34,524 bases of DNA from Candidatus Bathyarchaeota archaeon (GTDB lineage: Archaea > Thermoproteota > Bathyarchaeia > Bathyarchaeales > Bathyarchaeaceae). The position numbers and the translations under genes were made by a program. The first letter of the stretch is position 1. Each line of letters starts with the position of its first letter. This document shows positions 7,600-13,920 of the stretch, piece by piece. The notes beneath the pieces were generated by a model. It had not been told where the DNA came from. It saw nothing but the letters and a program-made list of their open reading frames with translations, and searched no databases. The stretch covers positions 585,352 through 619,875 of the forward strand of contig CP070679.1 of the NCBI GenBank assembly GCA_020352535.1. Direction: 5' to 3'.

Positions 7600-8835
7600 C
7601 TATAGTCGAATTCTAGGGTCAAGGAACGCGTATAGTAGATCAATAATCAGATTCACGGCAGCCACGATGACGGCAAAGTAGACTACCGCTCCTTGAATGG
7701 CTGTATAGTCTCGGAAGTTTATTCGATCCACTAGGTATCTTCCTAGGCCAGGCCATGAGAACGTGGTTTCCGTCAGGATAGCGCCACCGAGGAGAGTGGC
7801 AAACTGGAGTCCCATCATCGTAAGGATAGGGAGAAAGGCGTTTCTTAGTGCATATCCGTAAATCACTGCGCCCTCTTTCAGCCCTCTTGCTCTTGCAGCA
7901 GTAACGAAATCCAAGCGTAAGGTTTCGAGCATGTTGCTCCTGGTGAGCCTGGTGAATACTCCAGACAGAACGAGCCCGAGTGTTATGGATGGGAGAAAGA
8001 GATACCTGATGCTCTCTACAAATTTCAGGGGACTGCCCTCCATGAGACTGTCAACTGTGTACAAGCCAGTCTTAATATGCAGGGTCCTCGCGCTTGGGAA
8101 GTACCAGGCGAGATACATGCAGATAACCCATCCGACCAGAAGGGTAGAGAGGACAGCTATCAGACCGTTTGGCCAGAATCTAAGACGTTTCCTCTTCAAC
8201 ACCGTTATGCATATTGCGAGTGATGCGAAGCCTATAGGCACAAACCAAAGGACGATTGGAACCAGGTCTGGCGTCTGTATGCCCAGCTGTAGAGTTAGCC
8301 CATTCGGTTCGAGCAGAAACGGCGGAAAGCGACCGTTTGCTGGGAGCATTCGAAGATTAATGGCGAAGACCAGCTGAAGAACCATCCCGAGAAAGAATAT
8401 TGGTGTTGCATACACGGCTATTCCTAGGGTTCTAATCGAGTGGTCCCACAGCGAGTTATAGGACTGCGAGGCCTTCACTCCAAGTAGTACACCGACGATG
8501 ACGGCGACGAGCGTGGAGCTGATTGCCAGCTCAAGTGTTGCAGGAAAAGCGGAGAAAATCTGGTCTGAGATTGGGGAGAAGTCCTGCATCGACTTCCCAA
8601 GATCTCCACGGAGCAGCCCAACCAAGTATTCGAAATATTGGATGTAAAGCGGTTTGTCCAATCCTAAGATTCTCCTCATCTCCGCCATAGCCTCCTCGCT
8701 AGCTTTTTTCTCAAAATGAAGTAGCACGGGATCTCCCGGCATCACTCTGATAATGAGAAAGACAATTGAGAGAAGTAGCATAATCATGGGTAGAGTGAGC
8801 AGTATTCTGGTGATGATGTAGGTTCGTAGACCCAT
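7600..8835 (-). CDS. ABC transporter permease (OppB/DppB type) with an inserted membrane segment
   Basis: Second permease of the importer. The 411 residues are long for a family of about 310-340. Normal parts are the first helix (about 10-30), RVMPGDP, LGLDKPLYIQYFEYL, helices near 102-122 and 135-160, the coupling loop AARARGLKEGAVIYGYALRN (about 313-332), FSWPGLGRYLVD and the terminal FLDPRIRL. Between residues about 171 and 252, after LPANGRF, there is extra sequence. It has two hydrophobic stretches (about 191-213 and 224-245) separated by KRKRLRFW. An internal promoter and a hairpin separate this gene from the binding protein upstream. Confidence 0.93.
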   Translation of the reverse strand: MGLRTYIITRILLTLPMIMLLLSIVFLIIRVMPGDPVLLHFEKKASEEAMAEMRRILGLDKPLYIQYFEYLVGLLRGDLGKSMQDFSPISDQIFSAFPATLELAISSTLVAVIVGVLLGVKASQSYNSLWDHSIRTLGIAVYATPIFFLGMVLQLVFAINLRMLPANGRFPPFLLEPNGLTLQLGIQTPDLVPIVLWFVPIGFASLAICITVLKRKRLRFWPNGLIAVLSTLLVGWVICMYLAWYFPSARTLHIKTGLYTVDSLMEGSPLKFVESIRYLFLPSITLGLVLSGVFTRLTRSNMLETLRLDFVTAARARGLKEGAVIYGYALRNAFLPILTMMGLQFATLLGGAILTETTFSWPGLGRYLVDRINFRDYTAIQGAVVYFAVIVAAVNLIIDLLYAFLDPRIRL

Positions 8836-8868
8836 AGGCTAACACCACTCTTGCGGTAGGTACCTACT

Positions 8869-8878
8869 CTTATTTAGG
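8869..8878 (-). promoter_or_regulatory. Possible internal promoter for the permease/ATPase genes
   Basis: The minus strand reads CCTAAATAAG, about 35-43 bases before the OppB-type ATG. It follows the hairpin and T-tract at the end of the binding-protein gene, so the four membrane and ATPase genes may have their own start. Confidence 0.45.
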
Positions 8879-8883
8879 TGGCT

Positions 8884-8931
8884 CAAAAGAAAAAGGGAGG
8901 GGGGTTAAGGGCTACTCTTCGTAGAGTAGCC
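8884..8931 (-). terminator. Hairpin and T-rich tract after the binding-protein gene
   Basis: GGCTACTCT (8910-8918) and AGAGTAGCC (8923-8931) form a perfect 9-bp stem with a four-base loop that includes the stop codon of the binding-protein gene. On the minus strand a pyrimidine tract ending CCCTTTTTCTTTT follows. This looks like a terminator or an mRNA-stabilising end that would let the binding protein be made in excess over the permeases. Confidence 0.55.
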
Positions 8932-10648
8932 AGATTCGCCAGTTCTGCGTGATGTCTAGGTAAACGCCTTTGATGTTAGGCTTCGTGACCGCCCAAGCAG
9001 CGCCTTGCCATATTGGAACAACAGGACAATCTTCAACCGCGTAGCCTTCAAGCTCATTATATAGGCTTATCCGCTCAGTTTCATCTGTTGAGGCTCGTGC
9101 TGCATCATATGCAGCCTTCATGGCGGAGTAGTTGTTTGTTGCGTTATGGCCGATGTAGTGGTGGCCTAACCACGGAGCCCAATAGAGGAAAGCGTAGTTG
9201 TCAGGGTCTATATAGTCGGGGTACCACCCATACAGGAAAACGTGCATGACGCCTTCATTCCTGTTTATCCTGTAACTCGGCCAATCGGCAGACTGGAGAG
9301 TTACCGTGGTTACGTTGCTTGCCTCGAACTGTGACTTGTAGAGCTCAGCTTGATCTGGGCTTGATGGATAGTGGCCGCTCGTTTCGTACCATAGCTCGAT
9401 TTCCAGTTTATTCGTTTCGTTGTAACCCAAATCAGCAAGCAAGCTCTTAGCATATGTGTAGTTGGCATCCCCTAACACCGCAAATGGTCCCGGCACGCCC
9501 TCTGGACGTCCGAGCATGCCTGTGGGAATCATGCTGTATAGAGGAGAAGCCTGACCCAGGAATACTGTCTCACATACTTCTGGTCGATCTAGGCAGGCTG
9601 CTAGAGCTCTCCTGATTTTTGCATCGTTAAGCTGTGGCAAGCCTGGTACGTGGTCTTCCTGGAAAATCATGTATTGAATAGCTGCTCCTGTGCCCTGCCA
9701 GACATGCAGGTTAGGATTGTCCTTCAAGTCTTCGATATCGGTTGCGGTGATATGCCGGAATGCTACATCAATATCTCCAGCTTCAATAGCTAAGCGGAGG
9801 GCTGTGGCGTCAGCATAGAACCTGATTATGACCTCTTCTGTTTTTGGCAAGCCTCCTTCAGCTGCCCTGTTCCAGTAGTTGGGGTTAGCCTCCAATCTCA
9901 TTTCATAGTCTTTTCCAGCCACCCTCGTCCAATTTGCTAATCTGTATGGTCCTAGGTCCATCGTGTTGCGTGTTCGAGCATCGGTCCCGTTGGCAAACCA
10001 GACCACGTCATCCGTGCTCCATGAGTCGGCATCCCACCAATTGGTCTTCCAGCCTCCTGAATACTCGGGATTGACGATTGATGATGCTTGACATGCCAAT
10101 AATCCCAAGAATGGACCGAAAGGTATCCTGAGGTTGAACCTAACCACGTACTTGCTAACGACCTCCACGTTGTCGATGATTGCGTCGTATTCCATGTTAA
10201 GTTGAGGACCGTCGGGGCTAGCGATTCCCATATTTCTGTCGAAGCTGTATTTCACATGGGTTGCGTTGAACTCCGTTCCATCCCCGAAGAGAACACCTTG
10301 TCTGAGAGTGAAAGTCCAAATCTTCAGATCTGTACTTGTTGTCCATTGCGTCGCCAAAGCGGGGTTATAGTCGTCCGCCTCTGCTGAAGAGCCTGGTTCC
10401 ACCTCTATCAAGGTGCAACCGGTGTTCTGGAGTATCTCCCATCCAAAATAGTCGTATGCCTGAGCAGGATCAATTGCAGATTCCACCGAGTCTGTTGTTC
10501 CCATGATTAGGGCTTTAGATACTGGTCTCGTGAAAGGTGGCAATTCTAGAACATATAGCGCTGCAACGGCTATGATAACGATGAGGATTATGGTTCCAGC
10601 GATGGTCGTTGTAGAAATTCCCCTCTTCGAGTCTTTGAGTTTTTTCAT
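8912..10648 (-). CDS. Extracellular solute-binding protein, family 5 (OppA/DppA type)
   Basis: Ligand-binding component of the importer, anchored outside the membrane. I chose ATG at 10648 (578 residues), which gives MKKLKDSKRG and then a 20-odd residue hydrophobic segment; an ATG at 10684 would add 12 residues. Family 5 features include the early ALATQWTTSTDLKIWTFTLR, GVLFGDGTEFNATHVKYSFD, the DIDVAFRH region, ALAACLDRPEVCETVFLG and a late YPDYIDPDNYAF. No lipobox Cys follows the N-terminal segment. The charged run ending KRG before ISTTTIAG resembles an archaeal class III (prepilin-like) signal. First gene of the transporter operon; peptide is the likely but unproven substrate. Confidence 0.92.
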   Translation of the reverse strand: MKKLKDSKRGISTTTIAGTIILIVIIAVAALYVLELPPFTRPVSKALIMGTTDSVESAIDPAQAYDYFGWEILQNTGCTLIEVEPGSSAEADDYNPALATQWTTSTDLKIWTFTLRQGVLFGDGTEFNATHVKYSFDRNMGIASPDGPQLNMEYDAIIDNVEVVSKYVVRFNLRIPFGPFLGLLACQASSIVNPEYSGGWKTNWWDADSWSTDDVVWFANGTDARTRNTMDLGPYRLANWTRVAGKDYEMRLEANPNYWNRAAEGGLPKTEEVIIRFYADATALRLAIEAGDIDVAFRHITATDIEDLKDNPNLHVWQGTGAAIQYMIFQEDHVPGLPQLNDAKIRRALAACLDRPEVCETVFLGQASPLYSMIPTGMLGRPEGVPGPFAVLGDANYTYAKSLLADLGYNETNKLEIELWYETSGHYPSSPDQAELYKSQFEASNVTTVTLQSADWPSYRINRNEGVMHVFLYGWYPDYIDPDNYAFLYWAPWLGHHYIGHNATNNYSAMKAAYDAARASTDETERISLYNELEGYAVEDCPVVPIWQGAAWAVTKPNIKGVYLDITQNWRIWLLYEE

Positions 10649-10697
10649 TTTCAAAACCTTCAGAAGCACTAGGTTATAGTGCAAGTTTGCTCCATCG

Positions 10698-10705
10698 AAA
10701 TTTAA
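10698..10705 (-). promoter_or_regulatory. Promoter TATA box for the binding-protein gene and operon
   Basis: The minus strand reads TTAAATTT within AGCTTAAATTTCG. Initiation about 25 bases downstream falls near 10680, leaving roughly 30 bases of leader before the ATG at 10648. Confidence 0.45.
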
Positions 10706-10869
10706 GCTTTGTTATGGATTTGACATGTATTCAGTGAATCAAATCTACGGTGTAGTTACTGCCCAGCTTGCTGTGCGTGGTACATCTCAAGCTACAATCG
10801 AGGGCACTTCGTGCTGAACTAGTGTTGTTTTGCTGACCGCCTGCGATGCAAGAACAATACGTGTATTTG

Positions 10870-10946
10870 TGGTGCGGTCGCCGGGATTTGAACCCGGGTC
10901 GTCAGCGTGGCAGGCTGATGTCCTAGCCAAACTAGACTACGACCGC
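10870..10946 (-). tRNA. tRNA-Gly (GCC), CCA encoded
   Basis: Acceptor GCGGTCG pairs with CGACCGC, discriminator A, CCA encoded. The D arm ends GGAC, the anticodon arm is TCAGC CTGCCAC GCTGA (anticodon GCC), the variable loop is four bases, and the T arm is CCGGG TTCAAAT CCCGG. There is no intron. Its acceptor stem is identical to that of the UCC isoacceptor at 4574-4663. Confidence 0.96.
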
Positions 10947-10972
10947 CCTTCCACCTGATTACGTTCAACAAG

Positions 10973-10983
10973 GTTTCTAATAG
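10973..10983 (-). promoter_or_regulatory. Possible TATA element for tRNA-Gly(GCC)
   Basis: The minus strand reads CTATTAGAAAC 27-37 bases before the tRNA 5' end, the expected position for an archaeal TATA box. The sequence match is moderate. Confidence 0.4.
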
Positions 10984-11040
10984 CCTTTCTCAGCTAACGT
11001 TTTGTGTTCATGTTGCGTGAAAGCATAACTGGTGATTCTG

Positions 11041-11144
11041 TGGTGCCGCGGGGGAGATTTGAACTCCCGACAACCCGGTCTTCAGCGTCACCCTCAATGG
11101 CGTACCATCAAGTCGGGTGCTCTCCCAGTCTGAGCTACCGCGGC
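11041..11144 (-). tRNA. tRNA-Phe (GAA) with a 27-nt intron at position 30/31, CCA encoded
   Basis: Acceptor GCCGCGG pairs with CCGCGGC, discriminator A, CCA encoded. The D stem is GCTC/GAGC and the T arm is GGGAG TTCAAAT CTCCC. Removing 11087-11113 gives a perfect anticodon arm, CCCGG CTGAAGA CCGGG, with anticodon GAA and a five-base variable loop. No good tRNA fold exists without removing the insert. The gene is transcribed towards tRNA-Gly(GCC) about 95 bases away and has its own TATA-like element. Confidence 0.93.
11087..11113 (-). other. 27-nt bulge-helix-bulge intron in tRNA-Phe(GAA)
   Basis: The insert lies between mature nucleotides 30 and 31. Exon CACC (11116-11119) pairs with intron GGTG (11089-11092) as the 4-bp core. 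The bulges are CG^A and AC^G. Inside, CTTGATGG and CCATTGAG make an 8-bp helix (two G-U pairs) closed by a TACG loop. This is a clear splicing-endonuclease substrate at a non-canonical position. Confidence 0.88.
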
Positions 11145-11171
11145 TATTAGTCAACAAGACTTGCAGGTTTA

Positions 11172-11179
11172 CTTTTAAG
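11172..11179 (-). promoter_or_regulatory. TATA element for tRNA-Phe
   Basis: The minus strand reads CTTAAAAG 28-35 bases before the tRNA 5' end, in an A-rich context (AAAACTTAAAAGTAAAC). Confidence 0.5.
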
Positions 11180-11260
11180 TTTTCGGAGCATGGTTTTTAG
11201 GCTCAAAACATGAAATCTAATGCCCTGCAAATCTAATCACATGTCAGGTAAGAACGGGCT

Positions 11261-11283
11261 GCTGACGCTAGGTCAGCACCTAG
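11261..11283. repeat. Two overlapping perfect 6-bp inverted repeats
   Basis: GCTGAC (11261-11266) pairs with GTCAGC (11272-11277). CTAGGT (11268-11273) pairs with ACCTAG (11278-11283). The two stems share bases and cannot form together. They lie in the 203-base gap between the aminopeptidase 3' end and the tRNA-Phe promoter. The rest of the gap shows no gene. Confidence 0.4.
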
Positions 11284-11347
11284 TGCTCAGTCGAATCCAA
11301 GCTATTGCTAGGGTGTGCTGGACTTCAGGGGAGAAACGTATTTCATC

Positions 11348-12499
11348 CTATTGGATTGCTCCGTCTTTCATTACGACTTCCTTTGTGTCAACGACCTCGA
11401 TTGTCGCGCTCGGATGGGTCACAAAATCCCAATGCATACTTGATCTTGAAGTTCCACCGTAGCTGAAGTTAGAACCAAAGGCAATATGAGCTGAGCCACC
11501 TAGCTTCTCATCTGTGAGGATGTAGCCAATTGCCTTATCAATTGCAGGGTTGCAGCCGATGCCTAGTTCAGCAATATTTGTCGTCCGGATGTTCTGCTCT
11601 TTCTTGTCGATTTCTAAGCAGCGATTGAACGAGTCAATCATCTGGTCACGGTTCGTCCCCGCTGTACACTCATCCAATAACAGTTTTCCACTTCGGAAGT
11701 GAAGCGTTACATCTTTGACAAGCTTGTTACTGAACCGATCAATTGTGATGGGACAGTATATTGTGCCCTCGCCTAATGTTTCATGCGGAGCGATGAAAAG
11801 CTCTCCTGCTGGTAAGTTGTTACCCAAGTCGTTGACTGCGATGTCATGGTCATCGACTACTCCATCATCTTCATTGATGCGGCGTCCTTTGATATGGCAG
11901 GTGAAGTCCGTGCCTTTCTCATCGGTTATGTGAAGTACGTCTTTTCCTGAAAGATGTTTAGTCAGTTTGGCACAGTTTTCCTTTAGTTTCGACGTAGGCA
12001 CCATCATGCCGTCGATGATCAGGTGTTCCAGTGCGTCGTAGTCTATGCCATAGAATCTTGCGGCTTGGGTTGTAGGCCATCCCGCGTAGGTCCATTTCTT
12101 ACCCTTCCCAGTTTCTTCGCCATAAAGGGCTTTTCGAATTGGGACGTTGGCTTTCTGTCTAGCAGCCATCTTGTCACGTGGAAACATGGTCTGAATCTGT
12201 GGGTTCTGGAACGGTTCAACAACGATGTATGCGTCAATCTCCTTAATCATTCCCAAGTAGTGTTTCGGGGTAAACTCAAGGTTCTCCAATGGAATTTCAT
12301 CGAATATCCTTGCCGAATAGCTGTCTGAGGTTGCTGAGATGACTGGAGCTGCGCCACACTTGTAACAGAGTATGCCAATTTCCTCAAGCAACTCCTGGGT
12401 GTGGGAGCCTCCTCGAATGAGAACTGCTTCTTCCTTCTTAAGGTTCATCCCGTTTACGATGGCCTCAGCGCATTTCATGACTCTTTCTTTTGTGATCAC
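11348..12499 (-). CDS. M29-family aminopeptidase (AmpS type)
   Basis: Metal-dependent exopeptidase that removes N-terminal residues from peptides, probably in the cytoplasm. The 383 residues match the family length. Likely metal ligands are Glu233 (NLPAGELFIAPHE), Glu311 (NIAELGIGCNP), His338 (GGSAHIAFGSNFSYGG), and His356 and Asp358 (SSMHWDFV). The start is GTG at 12499, with GAGGG upstream and a TATA-like element at 12541-12548. It is a single gene on its own transcript. Its position beside a peptide-type importer fits peptide use, but they are separated by two tRNA genes and their own promoters. Confidence 0.92.
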   Translation of the reverse strand: MITKERVMKCAEAIVNGMNLKKEEAVLIRGGSHTQELLEEIGILCYKCGAAPVISATSDSYSARIFDEIPLENLEFTPKHYLGMIKEIDAYIVVEPFQNPQIQTMFPRDKMAARQKANVPIRKALYGEETGKGKKWTYAGWPTTQAARFYGIDYDALEHLIIDGMMVPTSKLKENCAKLTKHLSGKDVLHITDEKGTDFTCHIKGRRINEDDGVVDDHDIAVNDLGNNLPAGELFIAPHETLGEGTIYCPITIDRFSNKLVKDVTLHFRSGKLLLDECTAGTNRDQMIDSFNRCLEIDKKEQNIRTTNIAELGIGCNPAIDKAIGYILTDEKLGGSAHIAFGSNFSYGGTSRSSMHWDFVTHPSATIEVVDTKEVVMKDGAIQ

Positions 12500-12540
12500 T
12501 GCATGTACCCTCGACTGCTTCTGAGTATGAGCCAGCGAAG

Positions 12541-12548
12541 TATTTATC
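12541..12548 (-). promoter_or_regulatory. TATA element for the M29 aminopeptidase gene
   Basis: The minus strand reads GATAAATA within CGGATAAATACTTCG, about 42-49 bases before the GTG start. This would give a leader of roughly 20 bases containing the GAGGG ribosome site. Confidence 0.5.
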
Positions 12549-12687
12549 CGTCATGGTCCAATTCGCGCTCCTTGAGGTTACGGGCTCAGGTAAAGTTCGT
12601 GTTCCTATTTGGCATGGTCACCCCTCTCACGTTGGCGGAAAAATACTTAGAAAGTGTTTGAATGGTTCTCTCGAACTGAGAGCTAAA

Positions 12688-12855
12688 TCAGTATCTTCTT
12701 GAATCCCTTTTCTTCGCCCAGCATTCTCTGCAGTAGACTGGTCTGCTAGGATCGGGTTTGAATGGTACTTCACATTCTTGGTTACAATCTGCGCAGACAG
12801 CCTTGTGCATTTCGCGGGGCGGTCGGTTGGATCTTCTTTCTCTGTATGCCATCAT
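12688..12855 (-). CDS. 55-residue CxxC/CxxC zinc-binding protein
   Basis: A small gene found by translating the gap. From ATG at 12855 (another ATG follows at once) it encodes 55 residues. A basic N-terminus (MMAYRERRSNRPPREMHK) is followed by CADC near residues 21-24, a 17-residue spacer, CREC at 42-45 and a basic tail (WAKKRDSRRY). The spacing matches a known family of small archaeal and bacterial CxxC-x17-CxxC proteins of unknown function, which probably bind zinc. GGAG lies eight bases before the start and a TATA-like element is at 12935-12944. A 5-bp hairpin (12668-12682) follows the stop. Confidence 0.85.
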   Translation of the reverse strand: MMAYRERRSNRPPREMHKAVCADCNQECEVPFKPDPSRPVYCRECWAKKRDSRRY

Positions 12856-12934
12856 TTCACGCTCCTTCGGTTGAGCAAGAGGTAGAGTTCTGAGAGTCTC
12901 GATTCTTGCGTGCTTGCTTATGCATTGGCAGGCT

Positions 12935-12944
12935 CCTTATAAGC
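12935..12944 (-). promoter_or_regulatory. TATA element for the 55-residue zinc protein gene
   Basis: The minus strand reads GCTTATAAGG, a good archaeal TATA match. It lies about 80-90 bases before the ATG, so the leader would be about 55 bases. Confidence 0.45.
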
Positions 12945-13057
12945 TTATGCTCATCCCACAAATGGCGATATTGTAGATTAATAGCCGGTGGCCTAAGCTT
13001 GAGATGCCGACTAGGAAATGGCATCTCCCAATTGGGGCAATTTTAGCCGCCAAAGGT

Positions 13058-13065
13058 GATATATG
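13058..13065 (+). promoter_or_regulatory. TATA element for the Lrp/AsnC effector-domain gene
   Basis: GATATATG preceded by purine-rich CAAAGGT. Initiation about 25 bases on falls near 13085-13090, just before the GGTGA ribosome site and the ATG at 13103. Confidence 0.5.
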
Positions 13066-13102
13066 TTTCTTCAAAGGTAGGTCTGTGTAGGTGACACTTA
13101 AG

Positions 13103-13351
13103 ATGGAGGGCTATGTTTTCGTGACTTCTGGACCAGAAAGACTACTAGAGATTGCTGAAGACGCGTTGAAAATCGAGGGGGTCAAAATGGCGCATTCAGT
13201 CACTGGTCAGTTCGATGTGGTTGCGTATATCGAGTTTACAGACATGGATATGCTCAAGAGGATTTTAGATGGATTTCAATCTATAGAAGGAGTTGAGCGG
13301 ACACAGACAGCGGTTGCGATTCCACCAAAACTAAGCGGAGCATCCTCCTGA
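13103..13351 (+). CDS. Stand-alone Lrp/AsnC ligand-binding (RAM) domain protein
   Basis: An 82-residue protein with a single ferredoxin-like RAM domain (GYVFVTSGPERLLEIAEDAL, then VTGQFDVVAYIEFTDMDML and IEGVERTQTAVAI) and no helix-turn-helix. The same domain serves as the amino-acid-binding, oligomerising half of Lrp-type regulators. Stand-alone forms may sense small molecules or associate with full-length regulators. I chose ATG at 13103 because GGTGA is correctly spaced and the family begins here; GTG at 13091 would add four residues. It is monocistronic, followed by tRNA-Val on the other strand. Confidence 0.85.
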   Translation: MEGYVFVTSGPERLLEIAEDALKIEGVKMAHSVTGQFDVVAYIEFTDMDMLKRILDGFQSIEGVERTQTAVAIPPKLSGASS

Positions 13352-13372
13352 TAATGCTGGGTAGAATCCTTT

Positions 13373-13450
13373 TGGTGGGCCGGGCCGGAGTTGAACCGGC
13401 GATCTTCGCCACGTGAGGGCGACGTCTTAACCGGGCTGGACTACCGGCCC
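13373..13450 (-). tRNA. tRNA-Val (CAC), CCA encoded
   Basis: Acceptor GGGCCGG pairs with CCGGCCC, discriminator A, CCA encoded. The anticodon arm is TCGCC CTCACGT GGCGA (anticodon CAC), the variable loop is AGATC, and the T arm is GCCGG TTCAACT CCGGC. No intron is present. It is convergent with the Lrp/AsnC-domain gene, which ends 21 bases away. Confidence 0.95.
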
Positions 13451-13478
13451 TTGGTAAATCTAAACGGCAGACGAAATC

Positions 13479-13486
13479 CTTTAATA
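13479..13486 (-). promoter_or_regulatory. TATA element for tRNA-Val
   Basis: The minus strand reads TATTAAAG, 29-36 bases before the tRNA 5' end and in an A-rich setting. Confidence 0.5.
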
Positions 13487-13516
13487 GTTTTCGTAACTGG
13501 CTCACGGTTCAGATAG

Positions 13517-13663
13517 GTGTGCCCCGAAGGCTACACGAGCGTATATGTTACTCGTGAATCCTAAGTGTCTTCCTGTGAGGAGATAATAGGCGTCTCGTAA
13601 GAGGATTAGTTGCTAACGCCTTCTTCCAGAGCTGTTAGGTCATCATGTGATGATGCCTGTAAC
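13517..13663 (+). other. Hairpin-rich intergenic segment, possible structured RNA
   Basis: No protein gene is visible here. In order there are GTGTGCC/GGC(T)ACAC (13517-13536), CACGAG/CTCGTG (13534-13556, overlapping the first), TCCT/AGGA with a three-base loop (13571-13581), and a compact three-way fold. In that fold GGCG/CGCC (13589-13620) encloses CTC-GTAA-GAG, a GNRA-type loop, and TTAG/CTAA. A last hairpin has TCATC/GATGA inside GTTAGG/CCTGTAAC (13634-13663). One stem uses a G-U pair only on the plus strand, a weak hint about orientation. No known RNA family was recognised. Confidence 0.35.
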
Positions 13664-13669
13664 AAATAG

Positions 13670-13867
13670 CTACTCCCTTTTCTTTAGTTCAACTCTCCTC
13701 TTGCCCCTAACAAGGGAGGAGACGTGGATTCTGCCCCTAACCTCCAAACGCATTAAGACTTTATTGAAGGCTGCGAAGCCAACATCAGAGTAGCGTTCCT
13801 TCAGCAAATCGAAGAGCTCAGTGTCTGTCAATACACCTTTTCGATCTAGGAGCTCTGTAATCGCCAA
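13670..13867 (-). CDS. Small winged-helix-like protein of unknown function
   Basis: A 65-residue protein from a TTG start at 13867. The sequence suggests a minimal winged helix: helix LTDTELFDLLKERY, a recognition-type helix AAFNKVLMRLEVRG, and a basic wing RIHVSSLVRGKRRVELKKRE. It could bind DNA, RNA or a protein partner. It lies 53 bases after cdc48 on the same strand with no obvious promoter between, so co-transcription with cdc48 is likely. No ATG is available in frame. The function is not recognised. Confidence 0.7.
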   Translation of the reverse strand: MAITELLDRKGVLTDTELFDLLKERYSDVGFAAFNKVLMRLEVRGRIHVSSLVRGKRRVELKKRE

Positions 13868-13920
13868 GTCAACTGGATGAGGCTTCCAAGTCTTAGCAGA
13901 CAGCTAAATCACCTTTATGG

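Noticed and set aside
7931-8377. Long plus-strand frame inside the OppB-type permease gene
   Set aside because: It is antisense to a gene with clear family motifs and has no domain of its own.
4574-10946. Transporter operon bracketed by two similar tRNA-Gly genes, as in a genomic island
   Set aside because: The shared sequence is what any two glycine tRNAs share. There is no integrase, no partial tRNA repeat and no change in coding style inside.
13281-13505. Open frame of 74 codons on the minus strand
   Set aside because: It crosses the tRNA-Val gene and the end of the Lrp/AsnC-domain gene.
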